In this document: positions 12,701 through 26,400 of the stretch, one piece after another
Position numbering within the stretch: the stretch's first letter is position 1
Layout: every line of letters starts with the position of its first letter
DNA from: Vanessa cardui
Taxonomy: Eukaryota; Arthropoda; Insecta; Lepidoptera; Nymphalidae
Direction: 5' to 3'
Assembly (NCBI RefSeq): GCF_905220365.1
Contig: NC_061134.1
Coordinates: 1,441,001-1,505,000 of the forward strand
Length of the DNA stretch: 64,000 nt
The notes under the pieces: generated by a model
Told to the model about the DNA's origin: nothing
Database searches by the model: none
The model's input: only the letters and a program-made list of their open reading frames with translations
Translations under genes and position numbers: made by a program

Positions 12701-14467
12701 TTTTTGGGCGACTCTATGTCTTGTTTTTTATTGAAGCTTTCAGTTTGAATTTGTTGTCTGGGTGGATCAGGTACAACTTCTTTAAATAATTCAGTTATTT
12801 GTTCTAAGCTTTCATCAATTTCTGTGGTAGTTCTGTATTCATCAATAGATGTCACAGGAATAGTAGTTGTTCGAGTTTTTTCTCCATAATTAATGACTTC
12901 TTTTGGTGGATCCTTAAATCCAGCATTAATTAAACTTGTTTTTGTCACCGTTTCAGAATCTTCGTCGACTGGCTTTAACTTTTTTCTGATAATTTTTCGT
13001 TTTCGTGTTACAGCTGTTGTAGTTTCTACATCAGACAAAGGAACCTCCGATGTAGATGGTGTTGGTCTCCTTCGAATAACCCTAAACTTTCTTTTTCCGT
13101 TTTTATCTGAACTAGATTCATCAGAAGGGATAATTTCTAACTTTTCCTGTGATGCATTTGATTTCTTTCTTGTATCTTCATCTACCGTTCCATCATGTTC
13201 ATTTTCCTCTATTGCGGTTTCTGATAAAGTGATATCATCATTTTTGTTATCAATTTCTTCATCATCATTCTGTGCAAATAATCTCGGTCTGGCTGTCGAT
13301 TGTCGAGAAGGGAATGGTAATTTCCTAGCTTGAAATATTGGCGGTGATACTGACGACTGCGTTCTTGCTCTTGCAAACGACAATCGAGACCGTGTTCTCT
13401 GAGTTACCGACTCAGTTTCATTTTCTAAATTATTTTCAGATAGAGTTGTTGTAGAAACAGTTCTCGCGAAGGGACGAGGAGTAAATCTCGTAAAAGAAGG
13501 TCGTCTTCGGCTTATAGGAGACTCTGTTGTATCAGATTTTCCAATAGCCTGAGTTGTAAGAGAAGGAAATCTACCCCTTCCTCTTGGAAAAACACTTGAT
13601 CGCCTTTCGTCTATAGTGGCAGCAGATATTTCACTATCTTCAGCTTTATCAGCAATGGTTGTGCGAGATCTGCCACGGAACTTATCAGAGCTCTCTAAAG
13701 TAGCTTCATCATTTTCTTGAATTTCTGAACTATCAACATCAATTGGTGTTAACGATAGTACCTCATCTTTGGTCAATTGTGGACGAAAATCACCTCTTGG
13801 TACCAGAGATGCGGCTGCAGGAATCGAATCACTATTACGCGAAGTTTGGTACCTACTCCTAAATCTTTTAATGAGACCGCTATTACCGTCGGTTTTTACT
13901 CCATCAACTTCTCGACTGTCAGGAGTAGTTGACCTAATATTTCTTACATTTTCGATTAATTCATTTGATTCTGAAATTTCGTTGGGTTGAGATAATGGTC
14001 TACGTCTACGGATGAATGAATAATTCCTAGAACTTACCTGAGTTGTAGATATGGGGACAGCTGTTGTGGTGGGCGTGGTAGATCCTCGGCGTCTCAATAA
14101 AGGAACTCTTGTTGATAAAGTAGATGGAGAAGGTGTTGTGGTTCTCGTCGTAGTCGTGGGTGTGGTTGTTATGGTCGTTGTTGAAGTAGTTACTGTTTCC
14201 GGTTCAGGTAATTCCGTTGTTTGAGTAATAGTAGATGAAGTTTCAGGTGGATTTTCTACCTCTTCAGAACTCGGTTCGTTTAATAAAGATGATATTTGAA
14301 CAGTTAGGATTGTGGTCGGCTCAGGACTACTCGGTTCTTCGAGAGGAAGAACAGTGGTTGATCTTGTTCTGACAACAGAAGTGTATTGCGGTTGTACTGA
14401 TTGCGAACTAATTTCTCTTTCCAGTGCTGTCTCTTGGGATTCCTCCTCCTCTTCTGATTCTTGATAT
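9724..14467 (-). CDS. Cht6: Cht6 terminal exon: giant Thr/Ser/Glu/Arg-rich tail
   Basis: Residues 871-2451, 1,580 codons without interruption after acceptor AATTTTAG, ending LAGDD and TGA. It opens YQESEEEEES and holds further degenerate Tyr/Arg motifs (QYTSVVRTRST at 898; NYSFIRRRRPL near 1019), many RRRP/STTT segments, and a strongly acidic region (about 11,890-12,110). A block of about 260 residues (about 11,260-10,480) is not low complexity, with SRYSLIKIVEDEIPIYL and GHVYPVDNPPDNPIRIDE. The very C-terminus is basic (PIRPLRPSFVPKRF). Inferred to be an extended, glycosylated matrix-binding tail. The long open frames on the plus strand here are antisense shadows. Confidence 0.92.
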
Positions 14468-17400
14468 CTAAAATTATAATATATTATTTTAAGTATAAAA
14501 TTGATTTCTTCACTTATTAATTTTTTATTTTTAACTTGAAATTTTCCAAATAAAGAACAAATTTACAATTACTTACTTCAGAGTAGTAGTTTCAGCGGTT
14601 GGCCGTGTTCTACGTATGGTAACATACTCGGGAGTGTTTTCGCGACGTGAGCTCGCTATATCCAGTGAATTGGGCGACTCAGCAACGGCCACGTATGGCT
14701 CAACTCGTTCGAACAAAGCATTTCTGGTAAATTTAAATTACGATTAGTTTTACTAAATATCAGTATAAAACTAAATTACACTTAGATTTGAATTACAATT
14801 TCTTTACTAAATATAAGTAAAAATTAAACTAACTAAAAAACGAACAAGTCTTACAGTAGTGGTACATAATGTATAAAATCTGTCATCTCACTTTAGCCAT
14901 AAGTAACACTAACTGTATGCCTTAAAAATGCGTTAGTATCATCTAACGTTCATTGGTCGAATCAAATAGCTTCTTTAAACTTCTCACTTCTAGAGATTGC
15001 AGGAGAGTGAGAGGAAAGATTCTACACAAAATATAGCTATCTAGAACATACTATAAACAAACTAATGTTTGATTCATGAACAAAAATAACTACAATCATT
15101 TTTGTTCATGATACGTATTACTTTTTGAACATTATTTCATTAATACTTTGAAAATTGGTACTTCTCATCTCATCTATTGTATTGTCAAAATTTAACATTA
15201 CTTCTGAAGCAAAACAGACAGAAATATTTTTCATAGGGGAGTATTAAGTTTCCAAATGTAATTTAATTGATAATGGGAAATAATTTAAAATACGACCAGA
15301 GATTAGTTTTAATATACGTAAGTGTTTCTAACCTAGAGTCATCAGGTGCTTCTGTCGCAGCTGTAGTTGGCCTCGATCTTCGAATATTCACATACTGAAG
15401 TGGCTTGGCTGTTGTTCCGACTGGGCTATCAAAGTCTGTCCTCTGTTGGACTCTCGTTCTGGATATTTGTGGAACTTCTTCGGACTCCTCTTCTTCCTCT
15501 TCCTCGCTTTCTGCTGATAATGGTGTCGTCGACGAGACAGTAGGTCTTGAACGGTTAATCGTTACGTATCTGTAAAATACGAGCGTTTTAGTTACTTAGA
15601 ATTATTTTTGTTATAGTAGTTCGAATTTCGACAAATTATGAAAAAAGCTAAAACGTGATAGCACAAAAATGGTTCACTTTTGGATTATGCATATGGGTGT
15701 TAAAATTATTGCAAATAATAACCCTGTATATATAAGGAAAAGATTATAAATATTAAGTATTCTAAATTATTGATATCATTCAAAACTCACTGTGGCCTTT
15801 CCTTTCTGAGCAATCTGTTTGAGTCAGGTGATGGTTCGATTCCGGCATTTTGTGGGCCGCGACGACTGTTCTGAACGGGGTTTTCGGTAATGCTGTTGTC
15901 GCCGTACCTGATGAAACAATTGTGTTTATAATTAATAACAAATTTTATCAATTATTTAAAATACTAAATAACTTATTTTTAGTATTTCAAATAATCGATT
16001 CTAGTAATCTATTTTATTCTATGTTATAGACGTGTTAGCATTTTCGCAAATTGTAACCAAATGATTTCTTAAAATGATGATGATGAGTTCCTATTTTTTT
16101 TTTAATTTTAAATATTTTTAGAAAATTTTCGTTTTTTCAAAGTTACCTACAATATGACTCTTCTTCATCAATCAAAATATTGATTTCTCAATCATTTTCG
16201 ATTTAAATAAACACTATATCTATATCTTAATGACATTTAAAAAAACTAAATCCTATGAAAAATAATTGGACTACGATGTGATACGTATTAATTAAATTAT
16301 AAAAATCGAGTAGTCATTTAAGCTCTGTTCCATATGGTTTCACTCACTTGTTCCTGCCCCTGGTCCTCTCGAGAACACGCTGGTACAGTTTGGTGTTGAT
16401 GGCGGACGGCGGCACGGTGACGGTGGCGCCCGGCGTCCCAGACAACTTGAGCTGCTTTTCCAACTGTTCTACGCCACCTGTGGAATGAAAATTATCGAGT
16501 AAGTCTAGGAACATGGAACTAGGAACTATTTTATGCTCTCATTTATATTTAAGTATCACTATAAACGACTGGTGAGTTCGCCAGAGGATTGGAATTGCGA
16601 TTCAAAGGGGAAATGTTGCTAGTATTCCACGCGATCAAGATTTATACAGTAGATATATTAATTTAATATTTGTGTATAATATACAAGGATTTATTTTTAA
16701 AATTCTTATGTGAATAAATTGATAAAGAAGGACAAAAATATTGTTAGTTTTGAAATGTACATACCAACTTTCTTGATGAGATCGATCAATTCTTTGATGA
16801 CTTTTGGGTCTTCAGCTTCTACGTCGGCTGCTTCGTCAGTACCAACTTCCTCTTCCTCCTCTTCTTCCTCACTTGACTAGAATACAATGCGTGCTTTAAT
16901 TAACTTACGGTTTTATTTATAAAATCCATAATTTTATATTTAAATATTACCAAGAATATTTTGAAAAATTCATTTGTAATACAGTTTGGTGGATACATTA
17001 GGTTTATTTTAAAGATGGTGATTGTACAAGCACGTATAGTACGACACAACTTAGATGTAGCATCGGCAAAATTCGTAAAAACGATGATGACATGATGAGC
17101 TCTACTAACTTATCATTGAAATCAATATAGAGTTTACAACTAATACTACAATTTCATCTATATTCTGCCATGGTATAATTCAAATGCCGTTAACTGCCAT
17201 CTGATCGATTTCCAACTTCCAACTTATGACCGCCAATTAATAAGATAAAAATATCCATATATCGTCATAATATATTTGGCACTTTTTGATATCTTGATTA
17301 GTTTTGGAAATATGTTATATGAAATAAATATGGTCTTATTATCAATAAATTATATACATTTTACATTTTTAACGCGTTTTTTGCTCATAGGTCATAATTG

Positions 17401-20400
17401 AGTTTAGGTATTATCATATCATGACTTGTGACGGTTTATCTACCTCAGGTTCGGGTGTTGTAGTTGTGGTCGATGAAGTCCTGAACAACAAGGAACTCCT
17501 GGATGTCAAACGAATGGGTCGCCTTGTGGTGGTTGTGGTTGTTGTAGTCGTTGTTGTAGATACAGTTGTCTTGGCTGTGGTAGGTTTGGTGATCGCCTTC
17601 GTGGTAGCAGTTGGTTTCTTGCAGAGAACGTTTCGGGCAAAGTCACAGGAGTCAGCCGCCTTGTTGAAGTAAAGGCCTGTGATACACAATAATATAATTA
17701 TATCTACTATTTAATAAAAAAACTATGAAGGTTTTAGTAATATTCCAGAGAAATGTAAAATATCTCTTGATGTTTTCCTAGTGTAGAGCATCATCTTAAA
17801 ACTAATGACTGAGATTATGCTTGGGAAACTGCCCAATCTATATTAATATTATAAATGTGAAAATAACTTCATCTGTCTGTCTGTCTATCCTTCTTTCACG
17901 ACCAAACCGCTGGACCTCGTTTGATAAAATTCGGTATGAATTAAACTTGAACTCCAATAAAGGACATAATTAAGTTACTTCTTTGCCTAACATATGAAAA
18001 TTAAACTAAAATGCGAGCGAAGCCGCCGGCGACTACAAGTCGTATAATAATAATGAAAAAAAAATATGCTGAGATTATGGCTACAAAAGTACCCAATCAA
18101 TTAACATAAATTATCGGTGGTATTTTCTTAGCATCAACAATGGAGGCTTATTCAAATTATAATGCAGAATCCATTGAACAACTTGCGCTGCACATTTTAT
18201 ATATGAAATACAGGTTATAATTGATAACGCCTGTCAAATACCTGTAACATTAAAAAAGGAGAATCGTAACACTAAATATAAAAACTAAGATTATCCAATT
18301 CTAACCAGATGGGCAAGTAAACTGATGAGCCACGATGCCGAGATCTGATGGTCCGGAGTCGAGACACCAGAAGTACTTCTTGCAATCCCGAGGATGTTGG
18401 AAGAACCCTTCTTCTTTACATTTGAAGTCTGAAATCGAAATACAATGATACTTTAATAATTGTGAGCTTTGTATTTTATTAGTGCTTACATTTGATAAAA
18501 ATATTAAACATATTAACGTTGGAATAAAGTGGTCGGTAGATATTCTTTTGACAATGTTTTCTTACCTGAGCCTGCATCAGGAGTGGTGGGTGGTTCCGGA
18601 GTGATGATGTTCCAACTTGGAGTTGTACTAATTGAAGTGCTAGCGCTTTTACGTTTGCTGCTTCTAAAGTATTATTTAATTTATTAGTTCATTTGTAAAT
18701 GATATAAAATTTTCTTCTTAATTTTGTAATGATGATTATGGTCATATTGAGAACTTATACATATATCAAAATCTCTTATGTATATAACACATAATGATTG
18801 TAATTTACATACAACAACAGCAGCCTGTAAATTCCCACTGCTGGGCTAAAGGCCTCCTCTCCCTTTAAGGAGAAGGTTTGGAACATATTCCACCACGCTG
18901 TTCCAATGCGGGTTGGTGGAATACACATGTGGCAGAATTTCTATGAAATTTGTCACATGCAGGTTTCCTCACGATGTTTTCCTTCAACGCTGAGCACGAG
19001 ATGAATTATAAAGACAATTAAGCACATGAATCAGCGGTGCTTGCCTGGGTTTGAACCCGCAGTCATCGGTTAAGATGCACGCGTTCTAACCACTGGGCCA
19101 TCTCGATCCTTTTTTATTTAACCATCCAAATCCAATCATATTAACCCAAAGCTTTGGTTCTAACATAGCTTTTTATCTGAAGAACCTTACTTGGTTGGCT
19201 TTGGTGTAGTAGTAGTGGTAGTTGTGGTAGTGGTTGTGGTACTGGACTTCGGACGGTTTCTCCTGCGACCACCTGTTCTCGATTGTTTGGGTTTCTCTTT
19301 TACTGTTAACTGCCTGTCTGTCGATCTATAAAGACATATATCTAGATTAGAAAAAGTGATTGACAAATTAAAGTGTAATTTGAAAAAGTCAATACATTTA
19401 AAAAAATACAATTTATTTATATACTTAAATGATAAAATGAATAAATTTAAATATGACGATCATGACGACGGAAGCTTGACAAGAAAATCCTCAATTTAAT
19501 AGATTTGTTTTCACCAAACTAGATGAGAAAATAGAACGAGATCATCTTTTTTTCAGCCTATATACTAGTTTTGTCATGTTATAAGATAGTTACCCAAGTT
19601 TTGAGACATATGCTTCTTTGGCAGCTTCGATCAGCGGGTAGGGTTTTCCGTGGCAGGTACCTCGGAAGTCATCGTTGTCGATCGACCAAAACATAATACC
19701 TGGATAAAATAATAAGTATTACGTTAACTTTGATAAGTACTAGAGTATAATAAAATGTTAGTAAAATAAATTGAAATATATATAATATATTCAAGTAGGC
19801 TTTTTCAAGCACTTTTGAATAGTCATTTAACAACTTTTGTTTTATATTAAGTGAAGCTACCATCGATTCGAATTGTAGGTTCTACAGAGAAGAACCGGAA
19901 ATAAATTCGACAATAATCGAATATAATAACAGATAACACTGTACCATATTTTTATATCGTGTATCTTTTCAATAGTATATAAATAAAATTTATATTAAAT
20001 ACTATATCGATGAAAACTTAATCTCAAGGTATTTCAAGCCTCGATCAACTATATGTATTTTTATCTGATGCTTGAATTAAAACAAACCTCCAAGTCCATT
20101 TTCAGCGACGTATTCCGCTTTCTTCTTAACGATATCAATATCATCGTAACCGACCCATTGGTTGCCTTTGTAAGCTACGGGACCCATTGCATTCTTGTTT
20201 GGGTACATGACGGTCCAATCTTCCTCTTGTTCCTCTTCTTCTGACGAGGAATCTTCTTCATATTCTTCATCAGAATCGATTGCACGTTTCTTGTTTTTCG
20301 GTTTGAGTGCTTCACAAATCTGGGATATGCAATCATTGTTAGTTGTCATGTTAGAAAGTAAAGTCGGTCCAAAGAGCACAATTGATGACAAGTATTCATT

Positions 20401-23400
20401 ATTTTTGTTTAGTTACAATGGCTTTAAGGTTATGTCATCAAGTAGTTGAATAAAATATTTTTTTAAAATATCACTATGAAGTTAAGATAGGGCAAATTTA
20501 GAGTTGATATATAAAAACAAAATAAAATAAAGCAATAAATGATTTTCAAATAAACACCAAAGTTTTACATACGAAACATATGCACAAAGCTCTACCGCGT
20601 TAATGAAGTTATTTAATGAATGAAGATGACTTTTATGATATAGACGAAGATTCAAATATTTTGCACAAAGTGTTCTGCTGTCATTTGTATATGTTACAGT
20701 AAGATTACAAAATTCGTTAGATTACAATCTATCTGGTCAGATTGTTAACTGTCGAAATATTGTAAACTGTGAAACTTGTTTACAAATTAACGCATTATTT
20801 TTCGCTTTATTATGAACAAATTCTAAATTTTACCTCGTAGTATGCCAAGTATCCTTTCTCCCTGGTAGCGTCTCCCTGCTCCCCAGGTCCGTCAGCAGGC
20901 GAGCCTATCTCCACAGCATCAGCATTGAAGAGAGTGTACGAACGTCCGTATGTTGGGATTCCGAGCACCAGTTTGTCAGCATCCGCACCATTTTCGAGAT
21001 AAAATTTGATGGTGTAATCCTAAACAATAACAAGAAATACTCATTTTAACACATCAACTATACGCAAAAGCGTTTTTTGCACCGGTTTGCGTTAGCGTTT
21101 GTTGCAACTTTCTTTGCCAACAAGTTGAATTAAGTTACGTTATAATTATGTTTCTATTCACTTTATTAAGTAAATAAATATAGTACATCTTATAAAATTA
21201 AAATTGATGTAAATGATTTACAAATCCAAAGTATCAAACAAAATATATCAAGATTTGTGTAAGAAAGTCGTTTATCCAGCTATATGACATTACCAGAAAT
21301 ACGTCAAGGAATAGTAGTCTTATTGTAAATCATCTCAATAAACTTAATTCCGTTGCAGATTTTGTAGATTGGTGTGATAAATCTTAAAGCATATTTTTCA
21401 TAAAAGGAACAGAAAAGGGACTATCACCTAGCCTTTAGATGATTACTGACATAATATTAATAAAAAGAGTTACTTACAATGTTGAGTTCGTTATCTACAC
21501 TGTACTCGTTCGGTTCTTCGAGCGGGTACAGCGGCGCGTGGTGGTTGACAGCGGGCTCGAATGCGGAATGGTAATCGTATGTCAGGAGGTTCATCCAATC
21601 CAGGTACCTGAAAATAATTCATGACAAAACTCTTTAATGTGCATTAATTGTAGACAAGGCAAATCTTAAGTTGGTTGTCATCACCTCTTCTGCAAAGCAA
21701 GACATTGACAGTAGAGAATGTATATAAGCATTTACAAAAATAAGGCTTCTCTTTTAGGAATAAATTTTGGGTCTAATTCATCACACTGTTCCAGCACAGA
21801 TTAGATTAAATGTGACGAATTGTCATCAGACATATAATGAAGGTTTCCTTAATATATTAAAAAACAGGGAATGGAAATTAATCCAATCCATGAAGTGGTG
21901 GTGATAGCCAGTCTAAAAGCAAGCACTCTTCGTTCGTCTCATTTTGTAATGTACATTAACATATTTAATTTTTGAAAGAGACGAATGGGTCATAAAACAT
22001 AATTATATAATAATAATAAAGTAATATTTAATAGTTGTCCCATATTATTCGTTATAAAATAATGTAATTATAAATTTTAATTTCATAAAAAGCGAAAGTT
22101 GTAAGTGGTGTCTAAGTTTTTTGTAAATCGTAAGTAATAAATAAATTAGAGTCTCAATAAATTTTAATTACATGTAATTAAAGTTGCTGTAAACACTTTT
22201 TGTAAGGAAATCTTGTGATGTAAGATACAAGTTCATTAAAATAACACTTCAGAAAGGATACCTTACATTCCAAGAAAATAACGATTCTTCTTATTTATCT
22301 CATTTTAGTACGTTATAAAAAACATGTACCATTAATGATGTGTATAACATGCGTGGGAATTATCAATCATTAATCGAGTTTCAACCTTTTATTAATCGGA
22401 ATAAAGCATAAAATAAAAATCATAAAACAAACTTAAAATAACAGTTATTTTGAACTTTACACCCTTGTGATAAAGTCAAAATTAAGCTGCAATGACAATT
22501 GAAGTATCGTTAAGAATACAAGATAATGGGTTCTTGAATACTTATATCTCCAAAGGTCAAGGCTTAAAAGGAAGCTTCGAACTGCCATTATAATTCTCCA
22601 ACTACCTACATTGTCCATATATGGGACTGGAATGAGTGCCGCATGCTCTGATGAGCCTACTAATTAAATTTGCATTGACTTATAGCTCTACAAAATTTAT
22701 TATCAATGACTTAATGGTCTAGTTAATTGGAAGAGGATTCGTTGTCTTTTTATTTTGATGAGTCGTGATAGTCATGAAAAAAGGAACATCCTATAAACGT
22801 CTACTGAAAGCGAAGGCTTATTACAAGACACGAATTGAATATCATGGTATGAGATTTGCATAGAAAATAACTTAACCGAAACCTAGAGCTGTGTGTTCAA
22901 ATCTGTAGCATGAATCTAAACTAAAACTTAATTGTGAAGCTCACACCTTCTCTTTAAGACAACACAATTCTTTATTCAAAGGTGGCAGTTACTTTCTGTT
23001 ATTTTTACATTAACATCTAAGTAATTTATAACTAACTTTATTTTAAGTAATGGAAGATTCGAAAGGACCCGTTTAACAACTGACAACGTTTGATCTTTTT
23101 ACTGATAGCTACGAAGCAACAAATTATATAAATTTTGATTTAGTCTGTTAAATCATTGATTTAAAATGATGGTAAGTTTGATATAGTTGATATTTTAATA
23201 ATACATTAAAATTTTTAAAAGAAATATTTAATAATATGTCAATTTTTGTATTTATTTCCGATAGATTCATAACTTCACACAATAATTTTAACATATACAA
23301 AAACAAAATCAACAGCCTGTAAATTTACCACTGCTGGGTTAAAGCCTCCTCTCCCTTTGAGGAGAAGATTTGGAACATATTCCACAAAGCTGTTCCAATG

Positions 23401-26400
23401 CGGGTTGGTGGAATTTCTACGAAATGAGACACATGCAGGTTTCCTCATGATATTTTCCTTCATCTCTGAGCACGAGATGAATTATAAACATAAATTAAGC
23501 ACATGAATATTCAGTGGTGCTTGCCTGGAATTGAACCCGTCATCATTGGTTAAAATGCACGCGTTCTAACCACCGGGCCACCTCGACTTATTTATTTTAA
23601 CACATACAGATCTAAAAAATATCATAAAAACTAAAATATTGCGAGAGAAATTAAAAAAGAATCGACATTGAACTTGTTTTCGGAACTAATTGCAAATTTT
23701 GGAGCGTCACGACTTTTCCTGATGTATTGGAATGGCGTGAAAAATTTTCAATTTCAAATTATAGGTCAATCTTTGAAGCGTGCGTAAAATTTATGCTAAT
23801 TTAATATATATAATAGTACTTTTGATAAAATACAATATTTTTACGCTACAGCACCATTTAACGCTATGCGAAAGCTTTTTTAGAGTAAGTAAGGTATTAC
23901 TTAATGTATTTAACTTTAAAAGTGCTACATAGTAATTAAAGAAAAATGATATATACAAGCTACTCAAACTTGTGCTTATAAAGGATATTCTAGAGAAAAA
24001 CTAATTTCTAGAATAATTCTTAGAATAACAAAAAAGGATGATATTTTATATTATGATACCTATATTGACTAATAATGTATTTATTTCCAAATAGCAAATC
24101 TTAATAATACGATCTTGAAATGATGTCATCACGAACCTAACAAGTTTATCCGTAAGTCGAATGGAATTTGAGTGTGACAAAATCACAATACCTACTATGA
24201 ATGAACTTTGTTGAAATTCCTACTTCGTGATTATATTGCAAAAAAAATTAAATGACCAAAAAAAACTTGTAACTCTTGATAGAACACTAGTGACCAGCCC
24301 CGGCTTCGCACGGTTGCAATACCGGTACTATATAAACTACAGAATGTACCGAAAAAGCTTTTGTATATTAGGCAATACAAATAGCTATGTTCCTGCATTT
24401 TAAATCCATAATATCTACTCAATAAACTGACATGTCGTAAAACGGCCTACATATGTATTTTAAATGCACAATGTATTTAAGGATAAGTATTAAAGCTGTA
24501 TAAAATAAGCCATTATTTCTCGTAAAAAGTAAGGATGATAGTCTGACTTATCCATAAGAGATAGATGGTATATTATTTTGATTAGTCTTATATAAATAAA
24601 ACTTTTTTATTGTTTAACGAGATGGCCCAGTGGTTAGAACGCGTGCATCTTAACCGATGATTGCGGGTTCAAACCCAGGCAAGCACCGCTGTATCATGTG
24701 CTTAATTTGTCTTTATAATTCATCTCGTGCTCAGCGGTGAAGGAAAACATCGCGAGGAAACCTACATGTGACAAATTTCATATAAATTCTGCCACATGTG
24801 CATCCACCAACCCGCATTGGAACAGCGTGGTGGAATATGTTGCAAACCTTCTCCTCAAAGGGAGAGGAGGCCTTAAGCCCTGCAGTGGGAATTTACAGGC
24901 TGTTTTTGTTGTTATTGTTTAACGACTAATGTTTTTATCAATATATTTAATTTGTTCTTAGGGTACGACTGAAACATTGAAATAAAATTTCAAGTACAAA
25001 TCTGAGGCAACAATTACATTAACTCTCTCACGTTAAATGAAGTTCTGCTGTCATAAAAAATACATCTTTATTTAATCAAAATGTTGAGCTGATTATTTGT
25101 TTACTGAGTACCAGATCATCATAAATAATTGTCCAAAACCCACTGAATTCGAATGCCGAAGAACCGAGCTTTTCCGTACCCTGGCTCTGGGCGACGATTT
25201 ATCAAAACAGTTATGTTATTATACATCCAAATAAGATGTATTTTGTAATGTAAAATGAAAATTGCGTTGTAATTTTCGCAAACCCCTTGATTATTTCACA
25301 AGGCACACGGAAAGACAACGAAATTTGACAACGTTGAACCGAATTACTCCATTGTATAAAATTAGCGTATGCTGTTATTTGCATTGTGAGGAGAGCGCCG
25401 TAGTGAGACGAATTAAACATCTTGCTTCACTTTGAACTGTTAACGATAGAGATACCACGATAACCGAGTTACTTAAATATATCAAAAGATTCGTACCGCT
25501 TATATTTCGGCTATATATTTTTTTTGTTTAATTTTAATTAAACGAGTGTTTAATGTATGTATCGTCAATTGTTCGATTTTAATCCTTCTCTTTTTGAGTG
25601 ATTGTTGAATTAACGTTACAATATTATTAGCATTCTTTTATCTGTCAATTATCATATTGCATTGACATAAAGTAACTCGGTAAACATTAAAAATCATAAC
25701 ATCTATTAGAATCTGTGGTATCTCTACATAGTATAAAACAAAGTCGCTTTATCTGTCCATATATGCCTATGTATGCTTTAATATATAAAACTACGCAACG
25801 GATTTTGATGCGGTTTTTTTAAATAGATAGAGTGATTCTAGAACAAGTTTCTATATATAATACATGGACAATTTAGTGAAAAAACAGTGATAATTTTAGA
25901 AGTTTCATCTGTGATGTCATATCATTGCACCCGTGCGAAGCAACGCGAAAAGAAAAAATGCGAAGTAACCTGCCCGGGTTGCTAGTTCAAGTATATTCGT
26001 AAATAGATACTAATCATCTACTATTCAAAGACAATGCAATTAGACGTAGACAATATTGATTTATGATTTGACATGTTATGAACAGAAATCAAAACTTTCT
26101 CCTCTAGCAGAGAAAGGGTTTTTCACCAGTAATAAAATATTTACTAGTTTTTATGTTTCTCTTTACAGATTCAGAATTCAATTGTTGAATTCAGAGTTTC
26201 AAGGTTATCTATAATCATAGTCACCCTACAGCTTTAGCATTTCACGATTGTGTATTCACGGAGCCATTGTCTCATTGGTATAACTTCGTAATCATGACTC
26301 AGTTATCATCGCAATAACAGACTGAAAGATTTATTCATAGCTTGTTTTGTTTTTTTTTTTTTAATATAAGGCTACAATGCATACTAAAAATGATCAAAAA

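Larger units (their letters stand above)
15908..17443 (-). other. Short Cht6 introns around the helical-segment exons
   Basis: Apart from the two exons in this stretch, the DNA is AT-rich intron sequence without recognisable repeats. The 567-bp intron at 16,877-17,443 separates the CBM14-end exon from the acidic exon. Confidence 0.65.

Noticed and set aside
10004..13990. Several plus-strand open frames (up to 190 codons) opposite the terminal Cht6 exon
   Set aside because: They are antisense shadows: Thr/Ser/Glu codons in the real frame read as Val/Ser/Phe-rich strings on the other strand. No splice or start context supports them.
17421..17672. Plus-strand poly-Val frame
   Set aside because: Antisense of the Thr-rich Cht6 exon.
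20195..20449. Plus-strand Ser-rich frame
   Set aside because: Antisense of the acidic-insert exon of Cht6.
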